From Marisa cornuarietis (taxonomy: Eukaryota; Mollusca; Gastropoda; Architaenioglossa; Ampullariidae), in NCBI GenBank assembly GCA_004794655.1, contig SMMW01000624.1:310001-374000 (forward strand): DNA of 64,000 nt, in the 5' to 3' direction. Below are positions 22,795-35,148 of this stretch, piece by piece. The translations under genes and the position numbers were made by a program. The first letter of the stretch is position 1, and every line of letters starts with the position of its first letter. Below the pieces are notes generated by a model. That model saw only the letters and a program-made list of their open reading frames with translations, was not told where the DNA came from and ran no database searches.

Positions 22795-23018
22795 GCTTGT
22801 CCAGGAAGCGGTAAATACCTCGGAAGCCCTTGTACTGTCTGTTCTGACCAGTGGGGCTGTCCGTGTGGAACTCCAGGATGAGGCTGCGATGAGAGCTGTA
22901 GAACTTCTTTCTCCGCAGTCCGCTGTAGTTGCCGCACAACTCCACGTCGTGTGCGCTGTTCTCGTTCACTTCCGGTCTCTCGAGGTTTTGAAAAATGCGG
23001 ACGAAGTCGGTACAGTTG
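22795..23018 (-). CDS. Exon 3: second half of CUB domain 1, SOL-1/NETO-like gene
   Basis: This 224-nt exon lies between acceptor 'tttcttgcag' and donor 'gtaagtacc'. It enters in phase 2, where GG plus C gives Gly, and leaves in phase 1. It encodes NCTDFVRIF with the third CUB cysteine, VELCGNYSG with the fourth, and SSHRSLILEFHTDS...GFRGIYRFLDK, the usual closing block of a CUB domain. The acidic residue normally found after the third cysteine is present (CTD). The domain is slightly long between the two cysteines because of an insertion (LERPEVNENSAHD), as in divergent SOL-1-type CUB domains. Residues and phases agree with exons 2 and 4. Confidence 0.88.
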
Positions 23019-24365
23019 CTGCAAGAAAGATGAACCGACATCGTTAATTATCCCAAAACTAGAAAACATAAAAGTCAGGTCACGATGTGTGAAGCCCTCA
23101 AATTTGTTTCGTCTCACTTCTACCCACATGTCTTTCTACATCCTGTTTATTCTAATTTTTTCTGACGTTTGTCTTTCAGTCTCTGTTTTTTTGTTGTTGT
23201 TGGTAACATAACTTCGTGTGATGATAACTGTAGATATGCAGATTAAATGTAGACTGCTACAATACCAAGATTAAATAAATAAACTTAGACATACAGACAG
23301 AAGATAGACTGTATGCTGATTCCCATGACAGAAATAGTTTGAAAAGCATTATTCATATTTGTCATAAGCTAACTGATATTAAATAGATAGAGTTGACTCT
23401 TTCTTGCGAGCAGTAAATTGATATAAATCCTTCTAGCATTTTGTGCATACCAGAATAAGCAGTAGTAGAACAATTTGTTTACTAAGTATAAGGAAATGTT
23501 ATGTTTTGCCTGTAAGGAGAAAAAATAGTTACTTGAAATAACTTGTAGCTTCAGCAGTATTGCACAACCACAATGAAGTTGTCAGTCGAGGGCTCGAGTG
23601 GGTGTAAAATGTTGTAGGTGTGTAAGATAGCGCGTGGTGTGTTTTGATATGATGGACCATTTTCTTTATTACTCGCACTTGCTTTGGTTTTCGCTGTTTT
23701 TGTTTCGTAACAAATTGTAACTGAGCACACTTACCAACTAATTATTGCCCACTGGGATTAATAAACTTGGTCATTGTCATTTACAGAGAAATAGAGTGTT
23801 AGACAGATAGATATTTAGATAGATACTTCTCTCAGTGCCAAAGTCACACACCTCCTTGAATGTGTCAATTACCAAGCATTGAATTCCCAGTTTCCAGAAC
23901 AATTACCGTTGAAAATAACAAAGAACAATGCTCTACTTCATTACAAAAAAAAACACAAACAGTGCAGCTCAGTGGAAGTAATCCAGTCCTATCCACCGTT
24001 TTAATTTTTTTTGACAATTTTTTGTCACTTTTTCTCATCGTCCCCATGCCAGTCAAGCTACAAACGTTTACCCTCGGTAGTTTGTCGCAAGGGATTATAG
24101 TTTGAATCCGAAATAGTCCATTTAAAAACTCTCAGAGAAGACATGGATTTCTTACTAAGGATAAGATTTGGCAACTGCAACGATCCCTTGGCTAGTCTTA
24201 CAATTTTACTTTTATTTCAGAATTTTTTAACAGCTTCATTGTCCAGTTGCATCTTTTTCGTTCTGCATTTGAAATTCACGAGGACCTACAGATGCGAGGT
24301 TTTCTTCAATTCAAAGAAAGCCTGAGAGTTGAATTTAAGGTGAGTGGATGAGTGGGTAAGTATCC

Positions 24366-24367
<2 letters not shown>

Positions 24368-24402
<35 letters not shown>
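24368..24402. repeat. (GT)n microsatellite
   Basis: About seventeen uninterrupted TG units. Confidence 0.95.
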
Positions 24403-24406
<4 letters not shown>

Positions 24407-24990
24407 CATGACTCAAAGCAAAGCTGCTATGCCTCAGTCTGTGCATGCGTGATATGCTTCTAGACACAATGCCTGCGAAAATTCTGGACTAGAAACTGTC
24501 CCTCATTGTTTCCTCAAGTCTGCTGCGTAAAATCCTACGACGGAGAGTTAACGGTAACCACTTGGTGCCAACAGGTGGCCAGACAGAATTACCTGCCCCT
24601 TGCGAAGAATAAGCAGTGTGTGACTGCCATCGTGTGGACAGACAAAACATCAGTCTCGCGGTCCCTAGGATTTGTCTGGAGAAGATGTTGAAGTTTCTTC
24701 AGTCACTGGCCACTCAATCTTTAAAAATCTCTCAGTACCGCAGCGGCCAGTCTGTTCAGCCCTGGTAAGTAGCCAGACCCCCGCCATCTACTGAGTAATT
24801 AAGGCCCTGCACTCTGAGTGTCGGGTATTTGCGAAATTGAGTTATTGTGCCTGTCCGCCAGAGATAGAAGAAGTAAGAAAGAAAGAGAAATTGAGAAGGA
24901 AGAAAAAGAATAGATATTTTTTTTTTGCCAAATGACATCGCAGAAGGAACATGTCTTTAGGACCCCAACTACTTACTCGATAAAATACCA

Positions 24991-24991
<1 letters not shown>

Positions 24992-25048
<57 letters not shown>
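24992..25048. repeat. (CT)n-(CA)n compound microsatellite
   Basis: About eleven CT units run directly into about eighteen CA units. Confidence 0.95.
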
Positions 25049-25050
<2 letters not shown>

Positions 25051-27384
25051 CCACTACACGCACTACCACATGCAAATTTAATACTTGACAAGGAAAGATA
25101 ACAAAATGTAAACCAGTCGTTAAGAATGTCAGGAATGCTACTGATCTCTATTTCAGTTTGCTATTATTTTATAAAAGAAAAAATAAGGAACTCGGACAAA
25201 GGCGTCGAAAGAGAGAGAGAGAGAAAGTCAAAGGAAGACGTAGATAAAGTGAGAGACAAAGTGAAACAGATTTCGACAAAGGGAAGGAGAATGAGAAAGT
25301 TCGAGTTTGCACCCTATTTTATGAGTCATTGCTCTTTCATCTTCAATTTATTAACTTTTATACTGTATCGATCCTTCTTTCAGTCGATCCAACGTTTTCA
25401 GCTGAAGCCTTGTTGATTGTGCGCAATAAAGGAAAAAAACTTGTCACTGATTGATTGTGAAAATTAAAGTCAAAACGTACCACATAAAATATTGAAAGGA
25501 AATGGTATGATTATATTCATCATTCTTAGACCCAGTGGCAAAGTGGTTCTTTGTTGTCAGTGAGTAAAACCCATGGTTAGCGAGTAAACAATCACATGAC
25601 CTCAACATAGTCCCCACAATGATCCCAACGATAGTCCCACCGTTATTACAACGAGGATCCAAACAGTAGGTTCAACAGTAGTCCTAACAAGCTTCTAATG
25701 CTGAGAGAGAGAGAGAGAGAGAACAAAAGGATGGGGGGAACTTATTGAGAGCAGATGGAGGATGTAGATGCACCAGATCGAGGCTCACGCGACCAGACTT
25801 CTGATGGCAGGAAGTGAGGGATACCCTAAAGATAATGGCTGCAGCATGGCCTGCTGCCGTTTTGTTTGTCGCACCACAAGGACCAGTCAGTAATTGTCTT
25901 GAAGATTTGCTGACAGTTATATTTTTTTGTGGGCGAGAACGAGAACTAAGGTCAATATTATTTTCCGAACACGTGCCCACTTCATCGAGGAATACATACA
26001 CCAAATGTGTGATGAATAGGCCAGCTCTGTTTTTATGATGGCGTTCTCCCAAGATTTCTCGGTCAACGACTCGTGCATTTCATTTCCATCGCCCTTCCTT
26101 TTTTTATTGTTTTTTGTGCTAATCACTTCATCCTGGCTTTGTTCTCACGACAAATCTTATTCTGCTTCCAACAGCACATCCGCTCCTGATGAGATCCCTT
26201 TTAGGTCACAAAAAAAAGCGAAGACAAGACAAATGGCATTTCAGAAATGTTTCAAAGAAAGCACGAATCCCCCAAAAAAGCACAAATAAGTCTGACTGGT
26301 AGACATAAAGACAAAATTTAATAAATTAGCAGGCGGAGTGTCCTTGTTGAACCCTTTTTGTCTTTCACCATTTGTTCTTCTGTTCTTTCCTGCTTTTCCT
26401 CTATTCTTCCTTATATCCCTATAGTCTATAATCTGTTGTCGACGACATTCAAATTTTAACTTCTGTTTATTCTTTTTCTTGTTACCCATATAAGACGTGC
26501 TTTTTTCTCTCTTTCTCTCTCTCTCTAATAGACTCATGAACACACACACGCGCGCGCACACACACAAACACACAAGTACAAACACACACAAATACACGAC
26601 ACTCACACTCTATTTCTTTGTGACATCCTATCAAAAGATGTCAATAACCCTAAACAAATGAGCATCTTACATCTGTTTCTCCTAAAGTCTTCTGAAAATT
26701 CTCGCCACGCAGCTTTCTTCTTCATTTTTTCACATTTTTCACTTTCCATCTCTTCCGTTCACATTCACATTCAAGGTTGTATTTCCCCATTTTCCTCCCA
26801 CCTTTCCGTGTTTTCTCAACTTTTCACTTAACCAACTAGAATGCGAGTTATCGATCGTGACCGGAAATGCCAAGAGCACCATCTTGGCGCGTGAAGCATG
26901 CTGCGGCACGAAGATGAAATTGAGAGAGCCACAGACATCTGAGAGTGAGATCACGGGGGGAAAAAACCTCCAATAAGGAATTATTTTTGCATGACTGAGA
27001 ATTTTAAACGACTTAAAAACAGTGTTCGTTCTGTTAGTACAAGGCTAACAGCAGCTCGTGAAAACTCTCCTCCGCACGCGCTCCGTCAGGGTGCAACGAT
27101 TCGTCTACCGCGTAGTACGATTTGTATCGCTAATTGAGGGATGGCTTACAATTTAATTTGTTATTGTTTGTTCACATAGTATACGTTTGCTCATAAGTTG
27201 TGGAGGGTGTAATACCTTACAGGTTTTTTTTACATGCATTGAATAAATATTTGTGAAATGTTGACACATACAGCCTAAGGGTCTTGATGGAAAGACAATT
27301 GTCACATTCTCCTCATCTTCTACCAGCAAACATACATAGCATTGAGTAATGCAACGCTTCATTATAAACCACTAGGTTTCTGCA

Positions 27385-27385
<1 letters not shown>

Positions 27386-27422
<37 letters not shown>

Positions 27423-27500
27423 CATGTAATGTGCACACGTCGTCTAAAGTTCTAGTCGATCATGGTCTCTAAAGTCACGACAAATCTGATTCTTCAAAGC

Positions 27501-27533
<33 letters not shown>

Positions 27534-27539
27534 TATATT
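27386..27539. repeat. (TG)n array, then poly(A)-(TA)n
   Basis: TG units cover about 27387-27420. After about 80 bp of ordinary sequence, a 17-base A run passes into (TA)n, ending near 27539. Confidence 0.9.
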
Positions 27540-28997
27540 GCGGGACACTGCAATACATAGATAGCATAAAGTACCTGACCCCTATACAAATGCAGACGTG
27601 TAGGCAAACATTAAATATATATTTAGTTGTATGGCAGGACTCACGATCACATCGCGCACAAAGGTTAATTACATTATCGGAATAATGAGTAATGGAGGAT
27701 TTTCTTCACTTCTTCGCGCGTTTCTTTCCATCTTTCAGTCTTCCAATTTTCTTTATTCATCCGCACGTTTGTTATTTCCTTATTTTTTTCTAATTTTCTT
27801 CCATTGCTGCTTTTTATTTCCTACACCATTGTTTGTTCTTTATTAATTAATTCATTCATTCCTCTACTCACTTGTTTGTTCATTTATTTATGAATTTAAT
27901 GCTTCTTTCTTTCGTTTATTCCCCTTTTTATCTTTATTTTTTTCTTTTCTAACCTTTATTCATTCTCATTCTTTTTTTTATTTCAATGGTGTACAGTGTA
28001 CACACTCTTCTTTTGTTCTTTCTTTCCTTTCTCGTCTTCATTTTAATCTTTCCTTCTTTCTCCCTATCCATGAGATAGCCTTAGTTGCTGACTTGGCATA
28101 AAACAACAACTAACTAACTTCTTTCTCCCTATTCGTCTCTTTCGCTCGTTAGTTTTTCCGTTCAGGTGTTAGATGACTGAGTCATTAGATGTGTCGATGA
28201 GAGAGCCTGGTTGAGCGAGGCTTCCCATAAGACATCCCAGGAGACTTTGCGAGGCGCTCAAGGTGGGCGGCAACCTCAGGTGGTTGTGACCGAGGATTCC
28301 CATTAAAAAGATAAAGTAACTCGCACACTGAATCAGTAGTCGCTGGACAGGGGGTGAGGGGCGAAGGTGGTGGTGGTGGTAAGTCTGGGCGAGAGTCTGA
28401 TGGAAACACATTTTAAAAAATCGATCTTGTGTCTTGTATCGGTGCCAGGAATTTCTAAACAGCTTTTTTTTCAAAATTCACAAGAACTTGCACGAGGTTT
28501 TGTAATTGCAATTTGTACTCGCAGTAAATCATTTGTTTGAAAGGACTTATCGACCCCGAAAGTAATAATTACACTGTCACGAATGACTAGATGGTAGGAA
28601 ACGATTTCCCATCCCAGTACAAAAACTAAATAATTGATTACTTCTATGTTACCATCTTCATCTCTTGGTGTTATAGAAGGTAAAGAAAAAAGTTTGTTGA
28701 ATAGGTTCGTTGGACTTTGATACTCTGAAGATAACTCTCCTTCAGCATAAATGAAAATCAGATAACACTAATAGTATTTTCTGTAATCGATCTATATTTA
28801 GGTGTAATCATTTGATTCCCTTTTACCGCTGAGCCAAAAAGCGATAAACTACATTTACAGATTTTTGCGCGGAAGTAAGATTCATTCAGTCACCATTATT
28901 AGCAAAGGCCAGAGTATTTATAATACAAACATAATCTCAAGGATGGCTGAAGGCATGACATTTTTCATCTGAAGACACAAAAGAGGTCAGGGTTAGA

Positions 28998-29110
28998 GAG
29001 GGTCAGGATCAGACAAGGACGACTCAGTGGCGCGAGAGATCACGAGACCATCGTGAGGGACCAGGTCCGCATCTCACGCACAGTAAACATCACCTCCACC
29101 CCACATACCC
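28998..29110 (+). mobile_element. Possible degenerate tRNA-type SINE head
   Basis: An A-box-like 'gactcagtggcgcgagag' (about 29021-29038) and a B-box-like 'aggtccgcatctcacg' (29063-29078) lie in tRNA-like order and spacing. No tail or target-site duplication was identified. Confidence 0.3.
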
Positions 29111-29483
29111 GTCGTTTTTGGTTCTCACCGAGAAAACCTTCAATTACTTTGAAGGGGAGACCTGGCTGATTCTCCGGATTTCCATTAGTTTTGTGTTTAA
29201 AGAAGAATCTCGACCGACACAAATGCTCCAGTGGCTCTTCTACTGTCCAGATATTCGGAGACTATCTTCCCCAGCCTCTTTATCCTCTTACTCAATACTG
29301 TCATTCACTTCTGTAGCCAACACACAGTCACACGTCAGCAAGAGGGACTGTTTACTACAATGTTTACAAAGATAAACAACAATCATGTAAACTAAAAACA
29401 AGCACAAAAGTCAGAAGAGTAAACAGAAGAAATAAACTAAATATGAAGTCAGTTTAAATAGGGATAAACAGGCTTGCACTACG

Positions 29484-29486
<3 letters not shown>

Positions 29487-29539
<53 letters not shown>

Positions 29540-30716
29540 TGTGTGGAGTGTGTATATATATATATATATATTGTGTAAATTTATGTGTGTGTGTAAATTT
29601 GTGTGGAGTTTGTATATATATATATATATATATGTTGTGTAAATTTATGTGTGTGTGTGATGTGTGCATGTGTGCATGTGTGTGTGTGTGTGTACGAATG
29701 TGATGTGGTATGTAAAGATATGTCTGGTGTGTGTGTATGTGTGTGTGTGTATTTGTTGTGTAAATTTGTGTAGTGTATATATATATATATATGTGTTGTG
29801 TAAATTTATGTGTGTGGTGTGTGTGCACATGTGTGTGTCTGTACGAATGTGGATGTGGTATGTAAAGATATATATATATATATATGGTGTGTGTGATTGT
29901 ATATATATATATATATATTTTGTGTGTGTCGGTACATATGTGGACTTGGTATGTAGAGGTATGTGTGTGTGTGTGTGTGTCTGTACGAATGTGGATGTGG
30001 TATGTAAAGATATATATATATATATATGGTGTGTGTGATTGTATATATATATATATATTGTGTGTGTCGGTACATATGTGGACTTGGTATGTAGAGGTAT
30101 GTGTGTGTGTGTGTGTGCGTGTGTTGTGTGTACACATATGTGTGTATATGTGTGTTGTTTACATTTGTGCGTGCTATATATATGTCTGTATATATGTGGG
30201 TTTAGTATGTAGAGATACGTGTGTAGTGGTGTGTACATAAATATATATATATATCTTTATGTGTGTTGTGTAAATTTATGTGTGTGTGAGATATATATAT
30301 ATGTCTGTGCATATGTGGATGTGGTGTGTATATATATATATTGTGTGTGTGTTTGTATATATATATATATATAATGTGTCGGTACATATGTGGACGTGGT
30401 ATTTATGTCTGTGTGGTATATATGTATATATGTGTGTGTGTCTGTGCATATGTGGGTGTAGTATGTAGAGATATGTGTAAATTTATGTGTGTGTGGTATA
30501 TATATATATATGTGTGTGTGCATATGTGGGTGTAGTATGTAGAGATATGTGTAAATTTATGTGTGTGTGGTATATATATATATGTGTGTGTGTATGTGTG
30601 CATATGTGGGTGTGGTATGTAGAGATATGTGTGTAGTGTTGTGTGTATATATGTCTGTATATATGTGTTGTGCAAATTTGTGTGTTATGTGTCTATATAT
30701 ATATATATGTGTGTGT
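29487..30716. repeat. 1.2-kb compound TG/TA array with higher-order units
   Basis: The array alternates (TG)n and (TA)n blocks joined by short unique linkers that recur in order, such as 'gtacgaatgtggatgtggta' and 'ggtacatatgtggacttggt'. A unit of about 140 bp containing both linkers is repeated nearly exactly at about 29846-29980 and 29985-30115. Related shorter units follow to 30716. Open frames on both strands encode only dipeptide repeats. Confidence 0.93.
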
Positions 30717-30844
30717 TGGATGAAGATATAAGTGAGTTGTGTGCATACGTGCGAGTGAGTGGTATACAAAGAAAGAGAAACGAGAGACAGACAGGGGGAC
30801 AAATAAACGATGCCAACACATAAATTGATGAAATTTCCACTTAC

Positions 30845-31025
30845 CCGTTAGAAGCAGGCATTCTAAGATCAAACTCCAAAAATGTCAGTTCGATGATTTC
30901 GAATGCATCGCCAAAAAATGAATACAAAATACAGTTAGTGTTAGGCGGATAGAATTCTGGGAAATTCGGGGAGATGAACTGGCCGTCGTTCAGTCCATAA
31001 CTCTGGTACACAACGCAGTCACAAC
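30845..31025 (-). CDS. Exon 2: first half of CUB domain 1, SOL-1/NETO-like gene
   Basis: This 181-nt exon lies between acceptor 'ttctctgtgcag' and donor 'gtaagtgg'. It enters in phase 1, where G from exon 1 plus GT gives Gly, and leaves in phase 2. It encodes the opening of the first CUB domain: CDCVVYQSYG holds the first cysteine, GQFISPNFPEFYPPNTNC is a textbook CUB signature with the second cysteine, and AFEIIELTFLEFDL is the following strand pair. Nothing else within 200 bp on either side is open, and composition rises sharply inside the exon. With exon 3 it forms one complete four-cysteine CUB domain. Confidence 0.9.
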
Positions 31026-34000
31026 CTGCACAGAGAACCAGTCACAGACCATCAACACACCAGCCCCAACCTTATACTTGCTGATGATATCGACAGAATA
31101 ATAATAATACTGCCACGCATCCTGATAATACTTCTTGTTCATCTCGTATTCATGATCACTATAAATTCCATTTATTCAATTTCCCATGTAACATGATCTC
31201 TCTTAAAAAAAGTTGTACCGTGAGTGTCACTTCAGTATTTAGAATGTACGAGGAACCAGAGAAAGCGATTCATTTCCTAAATAATTATTTAAAAAATATT
31301 CCTGCGTTTTAGTATTAAAGACATTTATAAATTGTGAATAAATGAAATCAAAGTAACCAACTTGATAATTAACAGTAAACGTTCTGAGACAGATAGTATT
31401 TACTTAATTATTAAAACAATATTCTTTAAAATATCAGAAAGACCAAAATACTTAAAATATCTTTGTTTTTTTATATAAAAAACTGCACTATACACAACAT
31501 GTTAATACAAAACAAAGAATTTTTTTTCTGACACCTCAAAGCCCCTTGAGACTCTAGATACCAGCTGGAATGTCACAGACATTTCATTTACAAGCACAAT
31601 CTTCACTCACGCAAAATCGATCTTAGACAACAGAAGAAATAAGAAGAAAAAAGAAATAAAATACTGGAGGAATTTGGTGGAGCTGGGAAAGAAGTCACCA
31701 GACCATTTAACAGATGTCATTACTGCCCATTGTCAACCTGACTCCCTCTATACACGGGGTTGAGCTCAGACTTGTTACACAGCCCCTCCCCACCCCCCTT
31801 TCCCCTGCCCAAAATGTTGAGACTCTTGTGGTTCAGCTTTTATCAGCTTCGACATAAAAATCTCGTTTCATTGGATGCTCGGCAGGTTGTTAGTAGAGCA
31901 ACAGCAGACTTGGATGAATGGCTGTCATCATGTCGAAACTGCAATAAACTTTGTTCTTCGATAGAATGATTTTGCTTTATTCCTCCTCTCTACTGTCTTC
32001 TCTGTGCTCTTCTTCTTCTTCTTCTCGTTTTTCGTGTTCGTGTTTCATCATTGTCGTCTTCCTCTTGTGAGTCTACCTTCTGTCTTCCAAAACCATTGGT
32101 CCCAAGCATCGGTCGAGTATTTGTCTGCTATTGATAGTTGATAATGTATTTCGCTTTGAATCAAAGTGTAAGTGCTTATTTTCTTACGATTTTCTAACTT
32201 ATTCATTCACATGGATTAAAATATACTCCACTGAAACCAAGTTGGGCAGGCTAGACAAGATGGGAGGTAATAAGCAACACGGTTAATTCAGTTATCTTTG
32301 ATTCAGGTAATAGTGTGCCATCCTCGTCTGCAAAAGTCGACTAAGCTATTTGACAGAAGCTACCAGGAAAAATGACTTTCAGAAGCAAAGATAAGATGAG
32401 AAGCTAAATCAACACGCCGGTGGCCATGCGCGGCGAGCTCGGGGCAGACAACTCGTTCACCCGTCTGTCAGACAAGGTTTCAATGCAACATTTCGAAGTC
32501 GAACACGAGCTTGTGTGAACTGCATGAATAATTCAAAAACACCATTTCTATAGACTGTGGTATTGTCTAGCAATCGATCTTCTTTATATTCCTTTTTTTT
32601 TCTTATTTACTTCGTTTCTTGGATCTGAAGAGTTGTCATCGCCATCACCAGGTCTCTGCCCGACGCGCTATTTATAGCATCACTACCAGCCCTCACTTCC
32701 ATCAACTACTACTTGAAATACACTTTGTGAGTTCGAGGGAAGAGGAGGAACTAGATGATGATGATGAGGAGGAGGAGGAGAAGAAGAAGAAAGACAATGA
32801 CGAAAAAGGAAGAAGAGAACAAGGAAGAAAAAGACAAGGATAGGGGTGAGGAGGAGGACGAGGAGGTCGATGAAGCAAGAAGAATAAAGTGATAGGATAA
32901 AATGTAATTATTTTATTTATACTTGAAACAATTAACCAGTGGAAGTTTTTCGTTAAACGCAGACTGCCAAATTTGTTTCTAAGTGTTTTTACACTCTTGG
33001 CGAGGTAATGATCTGAAATTTAAGGATGAAATCTGAACTGATCATTGTTTGCTCGTGCAGCTAGGAAAGTCGAACACATCCGCCGCAACATCTGCACTGA
33101 GCCCAGTGTGATGTTATGTGAGCTGTTGTCAAAACCGGCAACAAGCCAGCCTCGCTATTACACTTGTCTCCTGTTTTGTAATTTATTCCATTCTGAGACC
33201 CTCTTTAAGGCCAGCCTCTCATTCCCACATTGATTTAGCCTTGTCTTTTATCAATCCGTTCTGTCGTTTCCAGGCAAAGTGGCGGAGGCAGTGACTGGAT
33301 GGAGGGACTACTGAAGGCATCTGAGAGAAAAAAACTGGATCCAGAAGGTAGGGTGGTAAATCTTTCTTTCACCGAAACTTTGCCTGGCTTCTGGTCTGAC
33401 TGATGTGTACGGAGCTGACAAAGGATTCCTGTGCTGTGAATGTTTGTCTCTTTTTTCGTCTTAAATCTTCAAAGATTGGCTTTATCACGATGCGTCCTGT
33501 CAGGAAGCTCTTTTTCTCATTTTTTTACAGAGAAACTGCGGAGATTAAAAGAGGATCACTAGAGAGGATGAAAATAGAAAGACGTACAAAACCCCTGGCA
33601 GGCAGACAGACAAAAGGGCGAAAAATCAGACGAACTCCATAAACTCAAACACACCGAAATACTGTATTCTAATAACACTTTTTCAAACTTAGTACCTCAC
33701 CTATAACTATGAAATTTTATAACTTTTATATTAACACTTAATAATGCTTAATAAACTGTTATAGTAATTAATAATCTAAGATATTTAACTGCCATGAAGT
33801 CTCTTCAAGGTAATGACTGCAAAAATTCAATTGTTAAAGTATAAAGATTGCTATCTCTAAGTACATGTTTGCTACCTCTAACTATGTAGACTGTTACCTC
33901 TAACTATATGATAAGTACTTTCGTAATTTAAACAGTTATCTGGAGCTGAAAAAGAAAACAGATGTCATACATTAAGTTCCAATGACTTCAGGAAGCTAAG

Positions 34001-35070
34001 CACAAACGTATAACAAATGTACATCAATCAAAAAAAAAATCTACTTGTCATATTGCTGAACATTTTCACGATATTCTCTCACAAGAACCTTGCCCGTATA
34101 ACAAATAAAGATAAAAATGTTAAGCAAAAAAGAAAAAAAGACCATAAATGAATTAATCAAAAATGAAAAATAATAAATGTAGCTACTTATTGTGAAAATG
34201 GAATAAAAATGAACAAAAATTACTAGTATTCTGTTTTAGCACCTATTAAATCAAATCGAAAAGTTTAAAAGTGACATTTAGAAGCATCTTAAAAGGTTTC
34301 TGGATTTGTTTTATGCGGGTTGATCTTAGTACAAACAACCTGTCTGAAGTAAATCCTCTACTTTATAATTTAAGGGAAACAACCTACAGATATCACCATG
34401 TGCTGAGGGAGGCAATTTTTACGATGTCCTGGAATACAATTAAGTTTTTATTGTTTGTGTGAAAAGATGGGCAATTGATACCTCGAGAAAGCAAGAGATA
34501 TCATCTCAGAGTTCGGGGAAAATTGTCATTTATTTGTGTATTGAGAATTAATTTAATGGTTAAGCAGTCTTCAAATTGTTTTTAAATATCAACTATTTTA
34601 TTTTAGTTTGAATCAGGTTTTGATGAACTGAATTTAGTTGTCAGAAAGCTCCCTACCAAAACCTTTATGTGAAGAAGCTGTGAATATTGGCTAGTAATGA
34701 CTTTGTATAACGAGGGTTTGTGACAGTAGATAAAGCTGATCTAATCATCATTGGACATGCTAAGGATGGTTGTGGAGATGTCGCTGGTTCGAACGATGGT
34801 GGTGATAATGTTGATGATCGAGTTGGTCTCGACGACAATGAGCGTGATGATATATGTCAATGAAGTACAACATATACTTAAAAAAAATCGGGAGTAAATT
34901 ATTAGTTAACACTGCTCTACTTTCGTATTCAAATAAATGCTTAGCCTAGTGGGTTCACATCACAATGGTGTACTTGTGGAACACTGTGACACGGTGTGTG
35001 AAGGAAATTTTTCACTTGATGTCTCTTTTTTCCTCGATTTTTTTGTCTGTGTGCAAATATGTTTGTTGGC

Positions 35071-35078
<8 letters not shown>

Positions 35079-35145
<67 letters not shown>
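35079..35145. repeat. (TG)n microsatellite
   Basis: About 33 TG units, followed by a short imperfect GTGCG extension. Confidence 0.97.

Positions 35146-35148
<3 letters not shown>

Larger units (their letters stand above)
23019..30844 (-). other. Intron 2 of the CUB-domain gene (7.8 kb)
   Basis: The intron splits CUB domain 1 in phase 2. It holds several microsatellites, a possible SINE relic and the compound TG/TA array at 29487-30716, listed separately. The stretches 23100-24360, 25050-27380 and 27540-28990 are AT-rich, with pyrimidine-rich patches at 26330-26520 and 27700-28060. I see no further exon. Confidence 0.8.

Noticed and set aside
29454..30823. Many long open frames on both strands with His-Thr, Tyr-Ile and Cys-Val repeats
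   Set aside because: They are translations of the TG/TA array and have no coding meaning.
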